64,000 nt of DNA, taken from contig NZ_AQXU01000024.1 of assembly GCF_000376945.1 (NCBI RefSeq), positions 124,001-188,000 of the forward strand. The letters are read 5' to 3'. Source of the DNA: Leeia oryzae DSM 17879. Its GTDB lineage: Bacteria; Pseudomonadota; Gammaproteobacteria; Burkholderiales; Leeiaceae. Made by a program: the position numbers and the translations under genes. Under the pieces are notes generated by a model, which saw only the letters and a program-made list of their open reading frames with translations, was not told where the DNA came from and ran no database searches. This document shows positions 10,240 through 19,344 of the stretch, piece after piece; position 1 is the first letter of the stretch, and each line of letters begins with the position of its first letter.

Positions 10240-10680
10240 ATGCGTGTGAATCGCCAATGGATGCTGCTGGCTGGCTTGACGCTGCCTGCTATCGTACTGG
10301 GAGGCAGTGCTTCTTCTGCTTCGCCACTCTCACTGGGGTATTTTTTCCAGGTCGCCCTTAGCCTCGGGTTTGTGTTGGTATTGGTCGTCGGCGCTGTCTG
10401 GGCCATGAAACGCTTGTCGGTGGGCATGCCGGGTACCCGTTCGCCCTTAAAACTCATTGGTGGCACTTTGCTGGGCGGCAAAGAGCGGGTGGTGGTGGTA
10501 GAGCTTGGCGATAAATGGCTGGTGCTGGGTGTGACGCCGCAATCCGTCAACCTGCTCACCGAATTACCTCGCCCTGCAGTGGATGAGCAACTTCCTTCGC
10601 AAGATGCACCTGCCAAATTTCAGCAATGGCTGCAACTCGCGCTAAAACGTAAGTTACCGAATGACCAAGTCAAGCCATAA
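10240..10680 (+). CDS. fliO: Flagellar biosynthetic protein FliO
   Basis: About 146 residues from ATG 10240; a GTG at 10225, directly after the fliN stop, is the alternative, and neither start has a strong ribosome site. An N-terminal signal-like segment is followed by a membrane helix ([20 protein letters not shown]) and a small cytoplasmic FliO domain ([34 protein letters not shown]). FliO is a chaperone for assembly of the FliP ring. Its position between fliN and fliP and the 20-base overlap with fliP support the call. Confidence 0.88.
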   Translation: MRVNRQWMLLAGLTLPAIVLGGSASSASPLSLGYFFQVALSLGFVLVLVVGAVWAMKRLSVGMPGTRSPLKLIGGTLLGGKERVVVVELGDKWLVLGVTPQSVNLLTELPRPAVDEQLPSQDAPAKFQQWLQLALKRKLPNDQVKP

Positions 10681-11416
10681 ACTTATTCTCGGATTGTTGG
10701 TGTTTCTTGCATTGGGGTTGGGGCCTGTCTGGGCCGCCAATACCTTGCCGGCATTTACCAGCCAGCCAACCCCTGGCGGCGGTACTGAATATACCTTGTC
10801 CATTCAGACGCTGCTGCTGCTTACCTCGCTGACTTTCCTACCGGCCGCCTTGCTGATGATGACGGCCTTTACCCGGATTGTGATTGTTCTGTCGCTGCTG
10901 AGACAGGCCATTGGTACGGTACAGGCACCCCCCAACCAGGTAGTGGTCGGTCTGGCGCTGTTTTTGACGTTTTTTGTGATGTCTCCAACGCTGGACCAGA
11001 TTTACCAGCAGGCATATGTGCCTTTTTCCCAGGACCAGATGACGTTTAACCAGGCGATTGATGCCGGTGCCAAACCTTTGAAGGCGTTCATGCTGAAGCA
11101 GACCCGGGAAAAAGACCTGGGATTGTTTATCGAACTGTCGAATAGTCCCAAGCCGAATGGCCCTGACGATATCAGCATGAAGGCGTTGATCCCGGCGTAT
11201 GTGACCAGTGAGCTGAAAACAGCTTTCCAGATTGGTTTTCTGGTGTATATCCCGTTCCTGATCATTGACATGGTGGTGGCGTCGGTGCTGATGTCGATGG
11301 GGATGATGATGATTTCGCCCGTGACGATTTCCCTGCCTTTCAAGTTGATGCTGTTTGTGCTGGTGGATGGATGGCCATTGCTGATTGGCTCGCTGGTGAA
11401 GAGTTTTTATGTATAG
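10661..11416 (+). CDS. fliP: Flagellar export gate protein FliP
   Basis: 251 residues. A cleavable signal peptide ([19 protein letters not shown]) precedes four membrane helices. The conserved block [21 protein letters not shown] and [21 protein letters not shown] are diagnostic. FliP forms the pentameric core of the type III export gate with FliQ and FliR. The start overlaps the end of fliO by 20 bases, indicating coupling. Confidence 0.97.
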   Translation: MTKSSHKLILGLLVFLALGLGPVWAANTLPAFTSQPTPGGGTEYTLSIQTLLLLTSLTFLPAALLMMTAFTRIVIVLSLLRQAIGTVQAPPNQVVVGLALFLTFFVMSPTLDQIYQQAYVPFSQDQMTFNQAIDAGAKPLKAFMLKQTREKDLGLFIELSNSPKPNGPDDISMKALIPAYVTSELKTAFQIGFLVYIPFLIIDMVVASVLMSMGMMMISPVTISLPFKLMLFVLVDGWPLLIGSLVKSFYV

Positions 11417-11481
11417 TCATCACTGGATGTTACGATGGTAAGTCATGATGACGCAGTTATGCATTGCAAAGGGGTAAGTCA

Positions 11482-11751
11482 ATGACGCCCGAAATGGTGA
11501 TTACGCTGATTGAGCGCGCGTTGATGGTGTTGATCATGGTCGCTTCGCCCATGTTGCTGGCAGGGCTTGTCACCGGTCTGGTGGTGTCCATTTTCCAGGC
11601 GGCGACCCAGATCAACGAAATGACACTGACTTTTATCCCGAAGCTGATCGTTACCTTTCTGGTCATTGTGTTGGCGGGGCCGTGGATGCTGTCGGTGCTG
11701 ACGGACTATACCATCCGCCTGTTTACCGATATTCCTAACCTGATCGGTTAA
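11482..11751 (+). CDS. fliQ: Flagellar export gate protein FliQ
   Basis: 89 residues from ATG 11482, with AAAGGGG upstream; an in-frame start at 11464 would add six residues without support. Two transmembrane helices carry the family sequence MTPEMVITLIERALMV, LVTGLVVSIFQAATQINE and FIPKLIVTFLVI. It is an export gate subunit in the flagellar basal body. Confidence 0.96.
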   Translation: MTPEMVITLIERALMVLIMVASPMLLAGLVTGLVVSIFQAATQINEMTLTFIPKLIVTFLVIVLAGPWMLSVLTDYTIRLFTDIPNLIG

Positions 11752-11768
11752 GCCATGCGACCTGGCAT

Positions 11769-12563
11769 ATGATCAGTATTACCCAAGAACAGCTGTATTT
11801 TCTGATCAACCAGTTTTTCTGGCCGTTGGTGCGCATTCTGGCCTTCCTCGCCGTTGATCCGATCTTTTCTATCCGTACCATTCCCCGCCGTGTCACCATT
11901 GGGCTGGCCGTTGCCTTGACCGTAGTGGTTGCACCGTCTCTTGAAACCTTGCCGCTAGGGCAGCCAAGCGGGCCGTCTGCCTTGTTGTTGCTGATGCAGC
12001 AGATGGTGGTGGGGGTATCCATGGGGTTTGTCAGCCGCATGACCTTCACGGCGATCGAGATGGCGGGTAACTTGTCGGGCATGCAGATGGGGCTGTCATT
12101 TGCTGCCCAGATTGACCCGGTGCATGGTGCACAGACACCGGTGATTGGCCAGTTGATGAGCATTTTTGCGACGTTGCTGTTTTTGGCCATGAACGGGCAT
12201 CTGATGATGCTGGCGACGCTGGTGGAAAGTTTTCACGTGTTGCCGATCAGCCCATCCCCGGTGGCGGCAGGCGCCTTTTCGTCCATTGTGTATTACGCGG
12301 AAAAGATCTTCAGCCTTGGCATTGTGCTGGCGCTGCCAGTGGTTGCGACGCTGCTGATGACCAACCTGGTGATTGGCGTCATTGCAAGGGCATCACCACA
12401 GATGAACCTGTTTGCGGTGGGGTTCCCGATTACGCTGGTGGTTGGCTTTGCCGCCCTGTATTTTGCCTTGCCTGCCATGCCAGCGATTCTCGGTGGTGTA
12501 TTTGACCAGATGGTAAGGTTCGAGATGGAGTTGTTAAAAGCTTTCCGTCCGGTCGCCGGTTAA
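11769..12563 (+). CDS. fliR: Flagellar export gate protein FliR
   Basis: 264 residues and about six membrane helices. The FliR pattern includes FFWPLVRILAFLAVDPIF, FTAIEMAGNLSGMQMGLSFA and LPVVATLLMTNLVIGVIARA. It completes the FliP5Q4R1 gate and ends the fliLMNOPQR run. flhB and flhA do not follow; the next gene, astE, is convergent 12 bases away with no obvious terminator between them. Confidence 0.96.
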   Translation: MISITQEQLYFLINQFFWPLVRILAFLAVDPIFSIRTIPRRVTIGLAVALTVVVAPSLETLPLGQPSGPSALLLLMQQMVVGVSMGFVSRMTFTAIEMAGNLSGMQMGLSFAAQIDPVHGAQTPVIGQLMSIFATLLFLAMNGHLMMLATLVESFHVLPISPSPVAAGAFSSIVYYAEKIFSLGIVLALPVVATLLMTNLVIGVIARASPQMNLFAVGFPITLVVGFAALYFALPAMPAILGGVFDQMVRFEMELLKAFRPVAG

Positions 12564-12575
12564 ACAACTCCCCGT

Positions 12576-13616
12576 CTAACCGACGTGTTGTTCCAAACGG
12601 GTTTCTACGACCATCAGGCCTGCGCGCAGACCAGGCTTGACGGTTCTGTTCGGAAACACGATCCGCTCTTCTTCATGCTGAACCACATACTGGTAATTTT
12701 CGTCTTCTGCCAGTACGGTGCCTTTGGCAAACGGGGTGAAATTCTCCACATCATCGGCAATGTGCAGCTGGAAGTTATCCACTGTTCTGCGTTCGATTTC
12801 ACCTGCGATCTGAAATACATGCAACGGGTGAGCGACCTGGGCTGCGGCGTCACCGGTTATCAGTTCCTGCAACCCTTTGTGAATGCCTGCAAACTGGCTC
12901 AGGTCATTTTGGCCAAATGGCCTTACTTTGCCCAGTTCCAGTGTCAGTGACTTTGCCTGGAAGGCATTGCTGGTGAAGTAGCTAAAGGTACCGGCAGGTT
13001 TGGCGTTCAGGAGCACCGCGTCAATTTCTGCCCGTTGTAACCAGTCCACCGTACTTTGTGCCAGTAAAGGGCCTGGTTTGTAAGGTGCGACGGCAAAACG
13101 GGCGAAACGCGAACCCCGGATGGCAGTGTGAAGATCCAGATGCAAGCGCTCTACTGGATTGGTCGCTGGCGGGGCCTCTTCAAAGAACGTCTTCACCCAG
13201 TTTTCCAGCTGGGCAGCCCTTGGCGCCTCCCGGCTCTGGGTCATGGTGGCATGCTTGCCGGAAAATAGCCGGTTGAGGTCATCGTCGAGGTAGCGTTTGG
13301 CTGCCCGCATGGCTGGCAGGTTACCAAACAGGAACAGAATACGGTTCTGGGCTACCAGATTACCGGCAGCCAGATCCTGAATAAGCTGGTTGCAGACCTC
13401 AATGGGCGCAGTTTCATCTCCGTGAACACCACTCGAAATCACGATGTCGCGCTGGCGAAGCGACGGATTGGCCGGTTGCCAGACAAGGGCACCTTCGCCT
13501 ATCCAGTGCCAGCTTGCTCCGTTCGGCAGGGCGCCGCTGGACGGTTTGTCTGGCTGGTTGCCCGTTAGCGTGGCATTCAGGAAGTCTTTCAGAAAGTTGG
13601 GGGCGATTTGATGCAT
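12576..13616 (-). CDS. astE: Succinylglutamate desuccinylase AstE
   Basis: 346 residues from ATG 13616, which has CAGGG nine bases upstream; a frame to 13646 lacks a ribosome site. It is a zinc hydrolase of the AspA/AstE group that releases glutamate and succinate in the last step of the arginine succinyltransferase pathway. Zinc ligands H65 and E68 are in SSGVHGDETAPIE and H163 in RLHLDLHTAIRGS; LTLELGKVRPFGQND follows. Other ast genes are not in the window, so it stands alone here, convergent with fliR. Confidence 0.9.
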   Translation of the reverse strand: MHQIAPNFLKDFLNATLTGNQPDKPSSGALPNGASWHWIGEGALVWQPANPSLRQRDIVISSGVHGDETAPIEVCNQLIQDLAAGNLVAQNRILFLFGNLPAMRAAKRYLDDDLNRLFSGKHATMTQSREAPRAAQLENWVKTFFEEAPPATNPVERLHLDLHTAIRGSRFARFAVAPYKPGPLLAQSTVDWLQRAEIDAVLLNAKPAGTFSYFTSNAFQAKSLTLELGKVRPFGQNDLSQFAGIHKGLQELITGDAAAQVAHPLHVFQIAGEIERRTVDNFQLHIADDVENFTPFAKGTVLAEDENYQYVVQHEEERIVFPNRTVKPGLRAGLMVVETRLEQHVG

Positions 13617-13830
13617 GGCAAAACCCTGTAAGTGGCGTTTAGGCATTATGGTCGTTCATTGTATGGGGTTGTCAGCAAGGCTGGCGGCTGGTGCCGCATA
13701 ATTGACACTCCATGGCGCATCTGGGCGGCGTCTGGCCCGTTAAAAATGGTGCGGTACGGTTGTATGTTGCAGAAACGCTGGTTATGCTGTCCCGATACAG
13801 ATACGTATCGGCTGCGGATAGGGGAAACGG

Positions 13831-15744
13831 ATGAAAAGCTTGTCTAACGAGGTTCTGGCAGAGGTGGTGTCATTCCTGCGTGACCATGAACCTTTTCGGG
13901 CGATGAGTGCCAGCCATCTCGACCGTTTGCTGGAAACGGCAACGCTGGTGGATTATCCGCACGACAGTATTCTGATTTCGCCTGAGCAGGGTGACCGGGA
14001 TACGTTCTTTATCGTGTTGCAGGGTAGTGTGCTGGGCGAGCAGCCCTTGATGGGGCATAACACGGTAGAGCAAGAGCCGATCTGGTGGTTGACCGAAGGT
14101 GAATGCTTTCCGCTGGGGGCGTTGTTACTGCATCGGCCGGTGACCGGTGTGTATCGCGCCAATGCCAATACTCGCTGCCTTGAAGTGCCGGGGGCGGTTT
14201 TCCGCGAACTGGTCCAGTTGTCTGCTGTGTTCTCTGATTTTTGTACCCGCCGGCTGGCGAGCCTGCTGGAAGCTTCCAAACGCACGTTCCAGGCTGAGTT
14301 TGCGCACTCTGTGCGTGAGCAGGGTTCCATGCAGACTGCCCTAGGCCATATCCTGCGCCGGGCGCCGGTGCACTGTCTGCCCGATACCCCGATTTATCAG
14401 GTGATGCAGGCCATGGATCATGCCCGCATTGGATCGATGGTCATTACCGATGAGCATGAGCATCCGGTAGGGTTGTTTACCTTGCAGGATGTGCTGAACC
14501 GCGTGGCGGTGCCACAAACCGATCCGACCTTGCCGATTTCCATGGTGATGAGCCAGGGGCTGGTGACATTGCCGTCCCATGCCTCTGTGCTGGAGGCTAC
14601 TTTGACAATGGCCCGCCATGGTGTGCGGCACGTTCTGGTGGTGGAACAGGAGCGGCTGGTCGGCGTGGTATCTGAGCGTGATCTATTCGGGTTGCAGCGT
14701 ACCAGTCTTCGGCAGGTGGGGCAGTCAATCCGGTTGGCGACGACCGAATCTGAACTGTTGCAGGCCAGCAAGGACATCCGTCAGTTGTCTTTCAACATGC
14801 TGGCGCAGGGGGTGTCTGCCGAGCATTTGACGCAAATTGTATCCACACTGAATGATGTCCTGACCGAACAGGTATTGTCGATCTGCCTGCGGGATGCCGT
14901 ACCGGATGGCGTCAGTTATTGCTGGCTGGCATTTGGCAGTGAAGGGCGGATTGAACAGACCCTGGCGACGGATCAGGATAATGGACTGGTGTTTGTGGCA
15001 CCGGACGGTATGTCGGATGAGGCCGTCCGGCAGGCGTTATTGCCGGCTGCCGTCAAGGTAAACCAGATGCTGGCGGCGATTGGCTTCCCGCTGTGTTCAG
15101 GGAATGTCATGGCGGGAAATCCGGCCTGCTGTCTGAGCGTGATGGAATGGACCAACCGCTTCGCGACCTGGATACAGCAAGGCTCGCCTCAAGAGTTGCT
15201 CAATGCCAGCATTTATTTTGATTTCCGGGCCATTTATGGGAACCGCTCTCTCGCGGACAAGCTGCATGCCGGGTTAAAAGAGTTGCTGCACGATGCCCGG
15301 CTGTTTATTCAGGAAATGTCGCAAAATGCGCGCGGGTTCCGTCCTCCCCTGAGTTTTTTTGGCGAAATCTCGGTGCCGGACTCAGGGGCAGAGGCTGGCT
15401 TGCTGGACCTGAAAAAACAGGGGATTACGCCATTTGTGGATATTGCCCGCATCTTTGCTTTGAAGGCTGGTCTGACCGAAACCAATACGCCAGCCAGATT
15501 GCGGCTGGCAGGTGAAATTTGGGGGCTGGACACGCATGTGGTCGAAGCATGGATAGATGCTTTTCATTTTATCCAGATGCTGAGGGTGCGCTTGCACCAG
15601 CAGCAGCTCGGGCGTGGCGAGCCATTGTCCAACTGGCTCAGGCTGACAGACCTGAATGATCTGGATCGGCGGATTTTGAAGGAGTCATTCCGTCAGGCCC
15701 GGAAGTTGCAGAACCTCGCACAGAAGTACTTTCAAATTATCTGA
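13831..15744 (+). CDS. cNMP-binding / CBS pair / DUF294 nucleotidyltransferase-like signalling protein
   Basis: 637 residues with four parts. A cyclic-nucleotide-binding-like fold spans ~10-150 (ILISPEQGDRDTFFIVLQG). Two CBS motifs span ~175-295 (MVITDEHEHPVGLFTLQDVL and LVVEQERLVGVVSERDLF). A GlnD-like nucleotidyltransferase core has GSEGR at 369-373 and TDQDN at 380-384. A helical C-terminal DUF294_C region follows. Proteins of this plan are common in Beta- and Gammaproteobacteria, often near acetate permease and a DnaQ-like exonuclease; neither neighbour is here. The G-S and DxD-type residues are intact, so nucleotidyl transfer is possible, but substrate and ligand are unknown. Confidence 0.82.
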   Translation: MKSLSNEVLAEVVSFLRDHEPFRAMSASHLDRLLETATLVDYPHDSILISPEQGDRDTFFIVLQGSVLGEQPLMGHNTVEQEPIWWLTEGECFPLGALLLHRPVTGVYRANANTRCLEVPGAVFRELVQLSAVFSDFCTRRLASLLEASKRTFQAEFAHSVREQGSMQTALGHILRRAPVHCLPDTPIYQVMQAMDHARIGSMVITDEHEHPVGLFTLQDVLNRVAVPQTDPTLPISMVMSQGLVTLPSHASVLEATLTMARHGVRHVLVVEQERLVGVVSERDLFGLQRTSLRQVGQSIRLATTESELLQASKDIRQLSFNMLAQGVSAEHLTQIVSTLNDVLTEQVLSICLRDAVPDGVSYCWLAFGSEGRIEQTLATDQDNGLVFVAPDGMSDEAVRQALLPAAVKVNQMLAAIGFPLCSGNVMAGNPACCLSVMEWTNRFATWIQQGSPQELLNASIYFDFRAIYGNRSLADKLHAGLKELLHDARLFIQEMSQNARGFRPPLSFFGEISVPDSGAEAGLLDLKKQGITPFVDIARIFALKAGLTETNTPARLRLAGEIWGLDTHVVEAWIDAFHFIQMLRVRLHQQQLGRGEPLSNWLRLTDLNDLDRRILKESFRQARKLQNLAQKYFQII

Positions 15745-15967
15745 ACTTGCCTTTCAGTTTATTTCAGCAAGGTGGTCGGGTATTTCTGCAAGAATGCTCG
15801 AACTGCCTCCAGAGACCGCATTTACGCGCTGCCTGAGGAACCTTTTCCCGGCGGCGCATTCATAATGCATGAAACAACGCACTACAAGAGTCCTTGAGCA
15901 AGCAGATAGACTGTTCTTGTGGTGATAAAAGTGTAAATAGGTCTCAATCGTATTTAAAGGAAACATC

Positions 15968-16513
15968 ATGCAATTGGAAAAGTATCCGTTGCTATCACAA
16001 CTGTTGCACTGGCTGGTAGCCGGTTTGATGCTGGCAGCCTTTGGCTTGGGGATCACCATGACCGATCTGCCCATGTCACCGCAAAAATTTAGCTGGTATG
16101 CCTATCACAAGTGGATAGGGATTACCGTGTTGGCGCTGGTGCTGTTCCGTCTGTTGAACCGCTTGTTCAAAGGTGCGCCGGCTTCGCCGACTCACATGAA
16201 AACCTGGGAAAAGGGTGTTGCCCACCTGACACACTGGGCACTGTACGGACTGATGTTCGGCGTACCACTGGTGGGCTGGTTGTCGACCTCGGCACTCGGG
16301 TTTCCGGTGGTGTACCTGAAGCTATGGAAATTGCCTGACCTGGTAGGCAAGGACGAGATGCTGGGACAGAACCTGCAAGACCTGCACGGCGCGTTGGCGT
16401 GGACCATGCTCGTGCTGATCGGCTTACATATTCTGGCGGCGTTTAAACATCATTTCATCGATCGGGATGAGGTGCTGGGAAGAATGTTGCCTTGGTCAGT
16501 AAAACGGAGTTAA
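15968..16513 (+). CDS. Cytochrome b561 family protein
   Basis: 181 residues and four transmembrane helices. Candidate haem histidines are in LLHWLVAGLMLAAFGLG, YHKWIGITVLAL, LTHWALYGLMFGVPLVGWLS and LHGALAWTMLVLIGLHILAA. It is a di-haem inner-membrane electron carrier of the bacterial CybB/YodB type. The YceI gene follows after four bases. Pairing of cytochrome b561 with YceI lipocalin-like isoprenoid-binding proteins is a recurrent arrangement that suggests quinone-linked electron transfer. Confidence 0.88.
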   Translation: MQLEKYPLLSQLLHWLVAGLMLAAFGLGITMTDLPMSPQKFSWYAYHKWIGITVLALVLFRLLNRLFKGAPASPTHMKTWEKGVAHLTHWALYGLMFGVPLVGWLSTSALGFPVVYLKLWKLPDLVGKDEMLGQNLQDLHGALAWTMLVLIGLHILAAFKHHFIDRDEVLGRMLPWSVKRS

Positions 16514-16517
16514 TCAA

Positions 16518-17072
16518 TTGAAACAATTGAATAAAAAGTGGTTGTTGTCTGCCAGTTTGGCATTGCTGGCTGGCATGGCGTCTGCACAGTCTGTGGATTT
16601 GTCCAAAAGCCAGCTGGGCTTTACCTTCTCGCAAGAGGCCGTTCCGGTGGAAGGTAGCTTCAAGAAATTTGCTGCCACTGTGAGTTTTGACCCTGCCAAG
16701 CCGGCGGCCGGCAATGCAGATATCGCAATTGATTTGTTGTCTGTCTATGGCGGTAGCCCGGATGCGACGACCGAGCTTGCCAAACCCGTCTGGTTTGATA
16801 GTGCCAAGTCACCCAAGGCCCGCTTTGTGGCATCTGGCTTTAATGCGATTGCCGGTGGCAAGTTCCAGGCACCCGGCAAGCTGACGCTAAAGGGCAAGAC
16901 GCTGCCGGTGGTCGTGACTTTTACCGCCAAGCCTGCAGGTAAAGCCTTGTTGCTGGATGGAACGGCGGTGGTGAACCGTCTGCAATTTCTGGTGGGGGAC
17001 GGGGTCTGGAAAGATACGGATACCGTCGCCGATGCTGTGAATGTGAAGTTCCATTTGCTGGTGAACCCATAA
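16518..17072 (+). CDS. YceI-family periplasmic protein (first copy)
   Basis: 184 residues starting at a TTG (16518) with GGAG eight bases upstream. A signal peptide (LLSASLALLAGMASA, then QSVD) precedes a YceI lipocalin-like barrel: LGFTFSQEAVPVEGSFKKF, FDPAKPAAGNADIAIDL and WFDSAKSPKARFVASGF. By family knowledge YceI proteins bind long isoprenoids in the periplasm. It directly follows the cytochrome b561 gene and precedes a second YceI gene, so the three form one unit. Confidence 0.88.
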   Translation: MKQLNKKWLLSASLALLAGMASAQSVDLSKSQLGFTFSQEAVPVEGSFKKFAATVSFDPAKPAAGNADIAIDLLSVYGGSPDATTELAKPVWFDSAKSPKARFVASGFNAIAGGKFQAPGKLTLKGKTLPVVVTFTAKPAGKALLLDGTAVVNRLQFLVGDGVWKDTDTVADAVNVKFHLLVNP

Positions 17073-17145
17073 CGTTGTCTGGATTGTTGTTTGTCTGTTT
17101 ATGCTGACGGGTCTGTGCCCGCTTTACCTTGTTAAGGATATGTTC

Positions 17146-17709
17146 ATGAAGAAACTGTTTGCTGGTCTGGTTGTTGCTGCTTTGGGTTCTGCTGCATTTG
17201 CTGCGGATACCTACCAACTGGATGCTACCCATACCTACCCAAGCTTTGAAGTCAGTCACTTTGGTTACTCCATCACCCGTGGCCGTTTTGACAAAACTTC
17301 TGGCAGCATCAAGCTGGATCTGGCCGCTAAATCCGGTAGCCTGGATGCCGTTATCGATACGACCTCGTTGACCACTGGCTACGACAAGCGTGATGCCCAC
17401 CTGAAGAGCCCGGACTTCTTCAATGTGGAAAAATTCCCGACAGCGACCATCAAGGCGGACAAGTTTGTATTCCAGGGTGACAAGCTGGTCGCCGCAGAAG
17501 GCAATCTGACCATGCTGGGTGTGACCAAGCCGGTAAAACTGAATGTCGAGAACTTCAAATGCGCCATGCACCCAATGATGAAGAAGGATGTATGCGGTGC
17601 AGAAGTCTCTACCCAGATCAAGCGTTCTGATTTTGGCATGATGACCTTCCTGCCAGCCATTGGTGACGACATCAAGATCAGCGTACAGGTTGAAGCGGTA
17701 AAGTCATAA
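17146..17709 (+). CDS. YceI-family periplasmic protein (second copy)
   Basis: 187 residues from ATG 17146, with AAGGA eight bases upstream. The signal peptide ends near LGSAAFA before ADTYQLDATHTYPSFEVSHF. Barrel strands include ITRGRFDKTSGSIKLDLA, DVNMN-free family motifs such as HLKSPDFFNVEKFPTATI, and the C-terminal RSDFGMMTFLPAIGDDIKI. It is the closer match to E. coli YceI of the two copies. A factor-independent terminator follows at 17746, ending the cytochrome b561-YceI-YceI unit. Confidence 0.92.
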   Translation: MKKLFAGLVVAALGSAAFAADTYQLDATHTYPSFEVSHFGYSITRGRFDKTSGSIKLDLAAKSGSLDAVIDTTSLTTGYDKRDAHLKSPDFFNVEKFPTATIKADKFVFQGDKLVAAEGNLTMLGVTKPVKLNVENFKCAMHPMMKKDVCGAEVSTQIKRSDFGMMTFLPAIGDDIKISVQVEAVKS

Positions 17710-17745
17710 GCAGTAAAGCGATTCAGCGGATGTATTCTGCTGCAT

Positions 17746-17780
17746 GACAAAGGGCGCCTGGTGCGCCCTTTGTCATTTGT
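17746..17780 (+). terminator. Terminator after the YceI pair
   Basis: A 12-base-pair perfect stem, GACAAAGGGCGC (17746-17757) with GCGCCCTTTGTC (17763-17774), a five-base loop, then ATTTGTC. It lies 36 bases after the second YceI stop. Confidence 0.8.
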
Positions 17781-17874
17781 CTTTAAATCATACGGTACAT
17801 GAGGGATTCGTTTAAAATGCAGCCATGCGCGGGTAACCGGGGCAGAATGAATTTTTTGGAATAACCGTTAGGAA

Positions 17875-19335
17875 ATGACAGTGGTGAATTTGCTACTTAT
17901 CGTGATGACATCCATGGCAGCGCTTCTGGCTGCCGTTTGTTTTTTGACGCTACGGAAAATGCAGGCGCAACTGGCGGCGCTGCCAACGGCCGACGCCATG
18001 GAGCAACGTCACCGCGAGATGCTGATGGACATGCAGCAGGGACTGGCCTTGCAGGCGGAACGGGTGTCTGGTGCCTTGCAGGATGGCAGCGAGCGGCAGC
18101 AGCGTGGACAGCTGGATCTGGCAGAGCGTTTGCGCCAGATGGTGCAGGCCAGCGGGGAATCCTTGCGCCAGGCGGTGAGCCTGGAGCTGACTCAGACCCG
18201 GCAAGGGATGGACCAGCTGGCACGTTATCAGCAAGAGCGTTTGGCTATCGTGCAAAATGCCATGCAGCAATCCCTTGGGGATTTGACGCTGGACCTGCAG
18301 TCCAGACAAGACCGTTTGCGGGGCGAGTTACTGGAAAAACTGGCCTTGTCGCTGGCTGAGCAAGGGCAGCAATCCCAGGTGGCCTTGCAAAATACCATGA
18401 AGCTTGCAACCGAGGCCCTGACGGGGAATATCGAAAAACTGAACCAGATGGTCGCCGAACGACTTGAGCAGATTTCCGGCAAGGTGAATGAGCGCCTGGA
18501 AGAAGGCTTCAAGAAGACCAACGAGACCTTTGCCAGCGTGATGGTGCGCCTGGCCGTGATCGATGAAGCCCAGAAGAAAATCGACGGACTGACCACCAAT
18601 GTGATCAGCCTGCAGGAACTGCTGGGCGACAAGCGCTCGCGCGGGGCGTTTGGCGAAGTGCAGCTGGAGCATCTGGTGCGTAACCTGCTGCCGGAACAGG
18701 TCATCGAGTTTCAAGCAACGCTGTCGACCGGTGTACGGGTGGATTGCCTGCTGGATCTGCCGGCGCCAACTGGCAAGGTGGCGGTGGATGCCAAGTTTCC
18801 GCTGGAAAACTACCAGCGCATGTTTGATGCCACGGATGAATCAGAACGCAAGCTGGCGCGCACCCAGTTTGTGCGAGACATTAAAAAGCACATTGATGAC
18901 ATTTCTGGCAAATATATTATCCCGGGAGAAACCTCTGACGGTGCGGTCATGTTTGTGCCGGCAGAAGCGGTTTTTGCAGAGATTCATGCTTATCATGAAG
19001 ATGTGGTCAACTATGCCCAGCAAAAGCGGGTATGGATTGTATCGCCAACCACCTTGATGGCGGTACTGAATACCGCCCGTGCCGTGCTGCGGGATGCTCA
19101 GATGCGGGAACAGCTGCATGTCATGCAGAAAGAGCTGGTGAAGCTGGCAGAGGAGTTTTTGCGCTTTGACAAACGGATGAAGAATCTGGCGACCCACATC
19201 GAACAGGCGCACAAAGATGTGCAGGATGTGCACATTACCAGCCAGAAGATTACCCGCCGCTTTGCCGCCATCGAGCATGTGCAGCTGGATGAACTGGAAG
19301 ATGAAGCCCCTACGCTGGGCAGCAGTACGGATTAA
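17875..19335 (+). CDS. rmuC: DNA recombination protein RmuC
   Basis: 486 residues. One N-terminal transmembrane segment (VNLLLIVMTSMAALLAAVC) is followed by a long Gln/Glu-rich coiled coil (~25-230) and the RmuC nuclease-like domain: LLGDKRSRGAFGEVQLEHLV, VAVDAKFPLENYQRM, MFVPAEAVFAEIHAY and WIVSPTTLMAVLNTARAV. E. coli RmuC limits inversion at short inverted repeats; its biochemical activity is only predicted. It stands alone, convergent with the DedA gene. Confidence 0.92.
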   Translation: MTVVNLLLIVMTSMAALLAAVCFLTLRKMQAQLAALPTADAMEQRHREMLMDMQQGLALQAERVSGALQDGSERQQRGQLDLAERLRQMVQASGESLRQAVSLELTQTRQGMDQLARYQQERLAIVQNAMQQSLGDLTLDLQSRQDRLRGELLEKLALSLAEQGQQSQVALQNTMKLATEALTGNIEKLNQMVAERLEQISGKVNERLEEGFKKTNETFASVMVRLAVIDEAQKKIDGLTTNVISLQELLGDKRSRGAFGEVQLEHLVRNLLPEQVIEFQATLSTGVRVDCLLDLPAPTGKVAVDAKFPLENYQRMFDATDESERKLARTQFVRDIKKHIDDISGKYIIPGETSDGAVMFVPAEAVFAEIHAYHEDVVNYAQQKRVWIVSPTTLMAVLNTARAVLRDAQMREQLHVMQKELVKLAEEFLRFDKRMKNLATHIEQAHKDVQDVHITSQKITRRFAAIEHVQLDELEDEAPTLGSSTD

Positions 19336-19344
19336 ACGGGTAAA

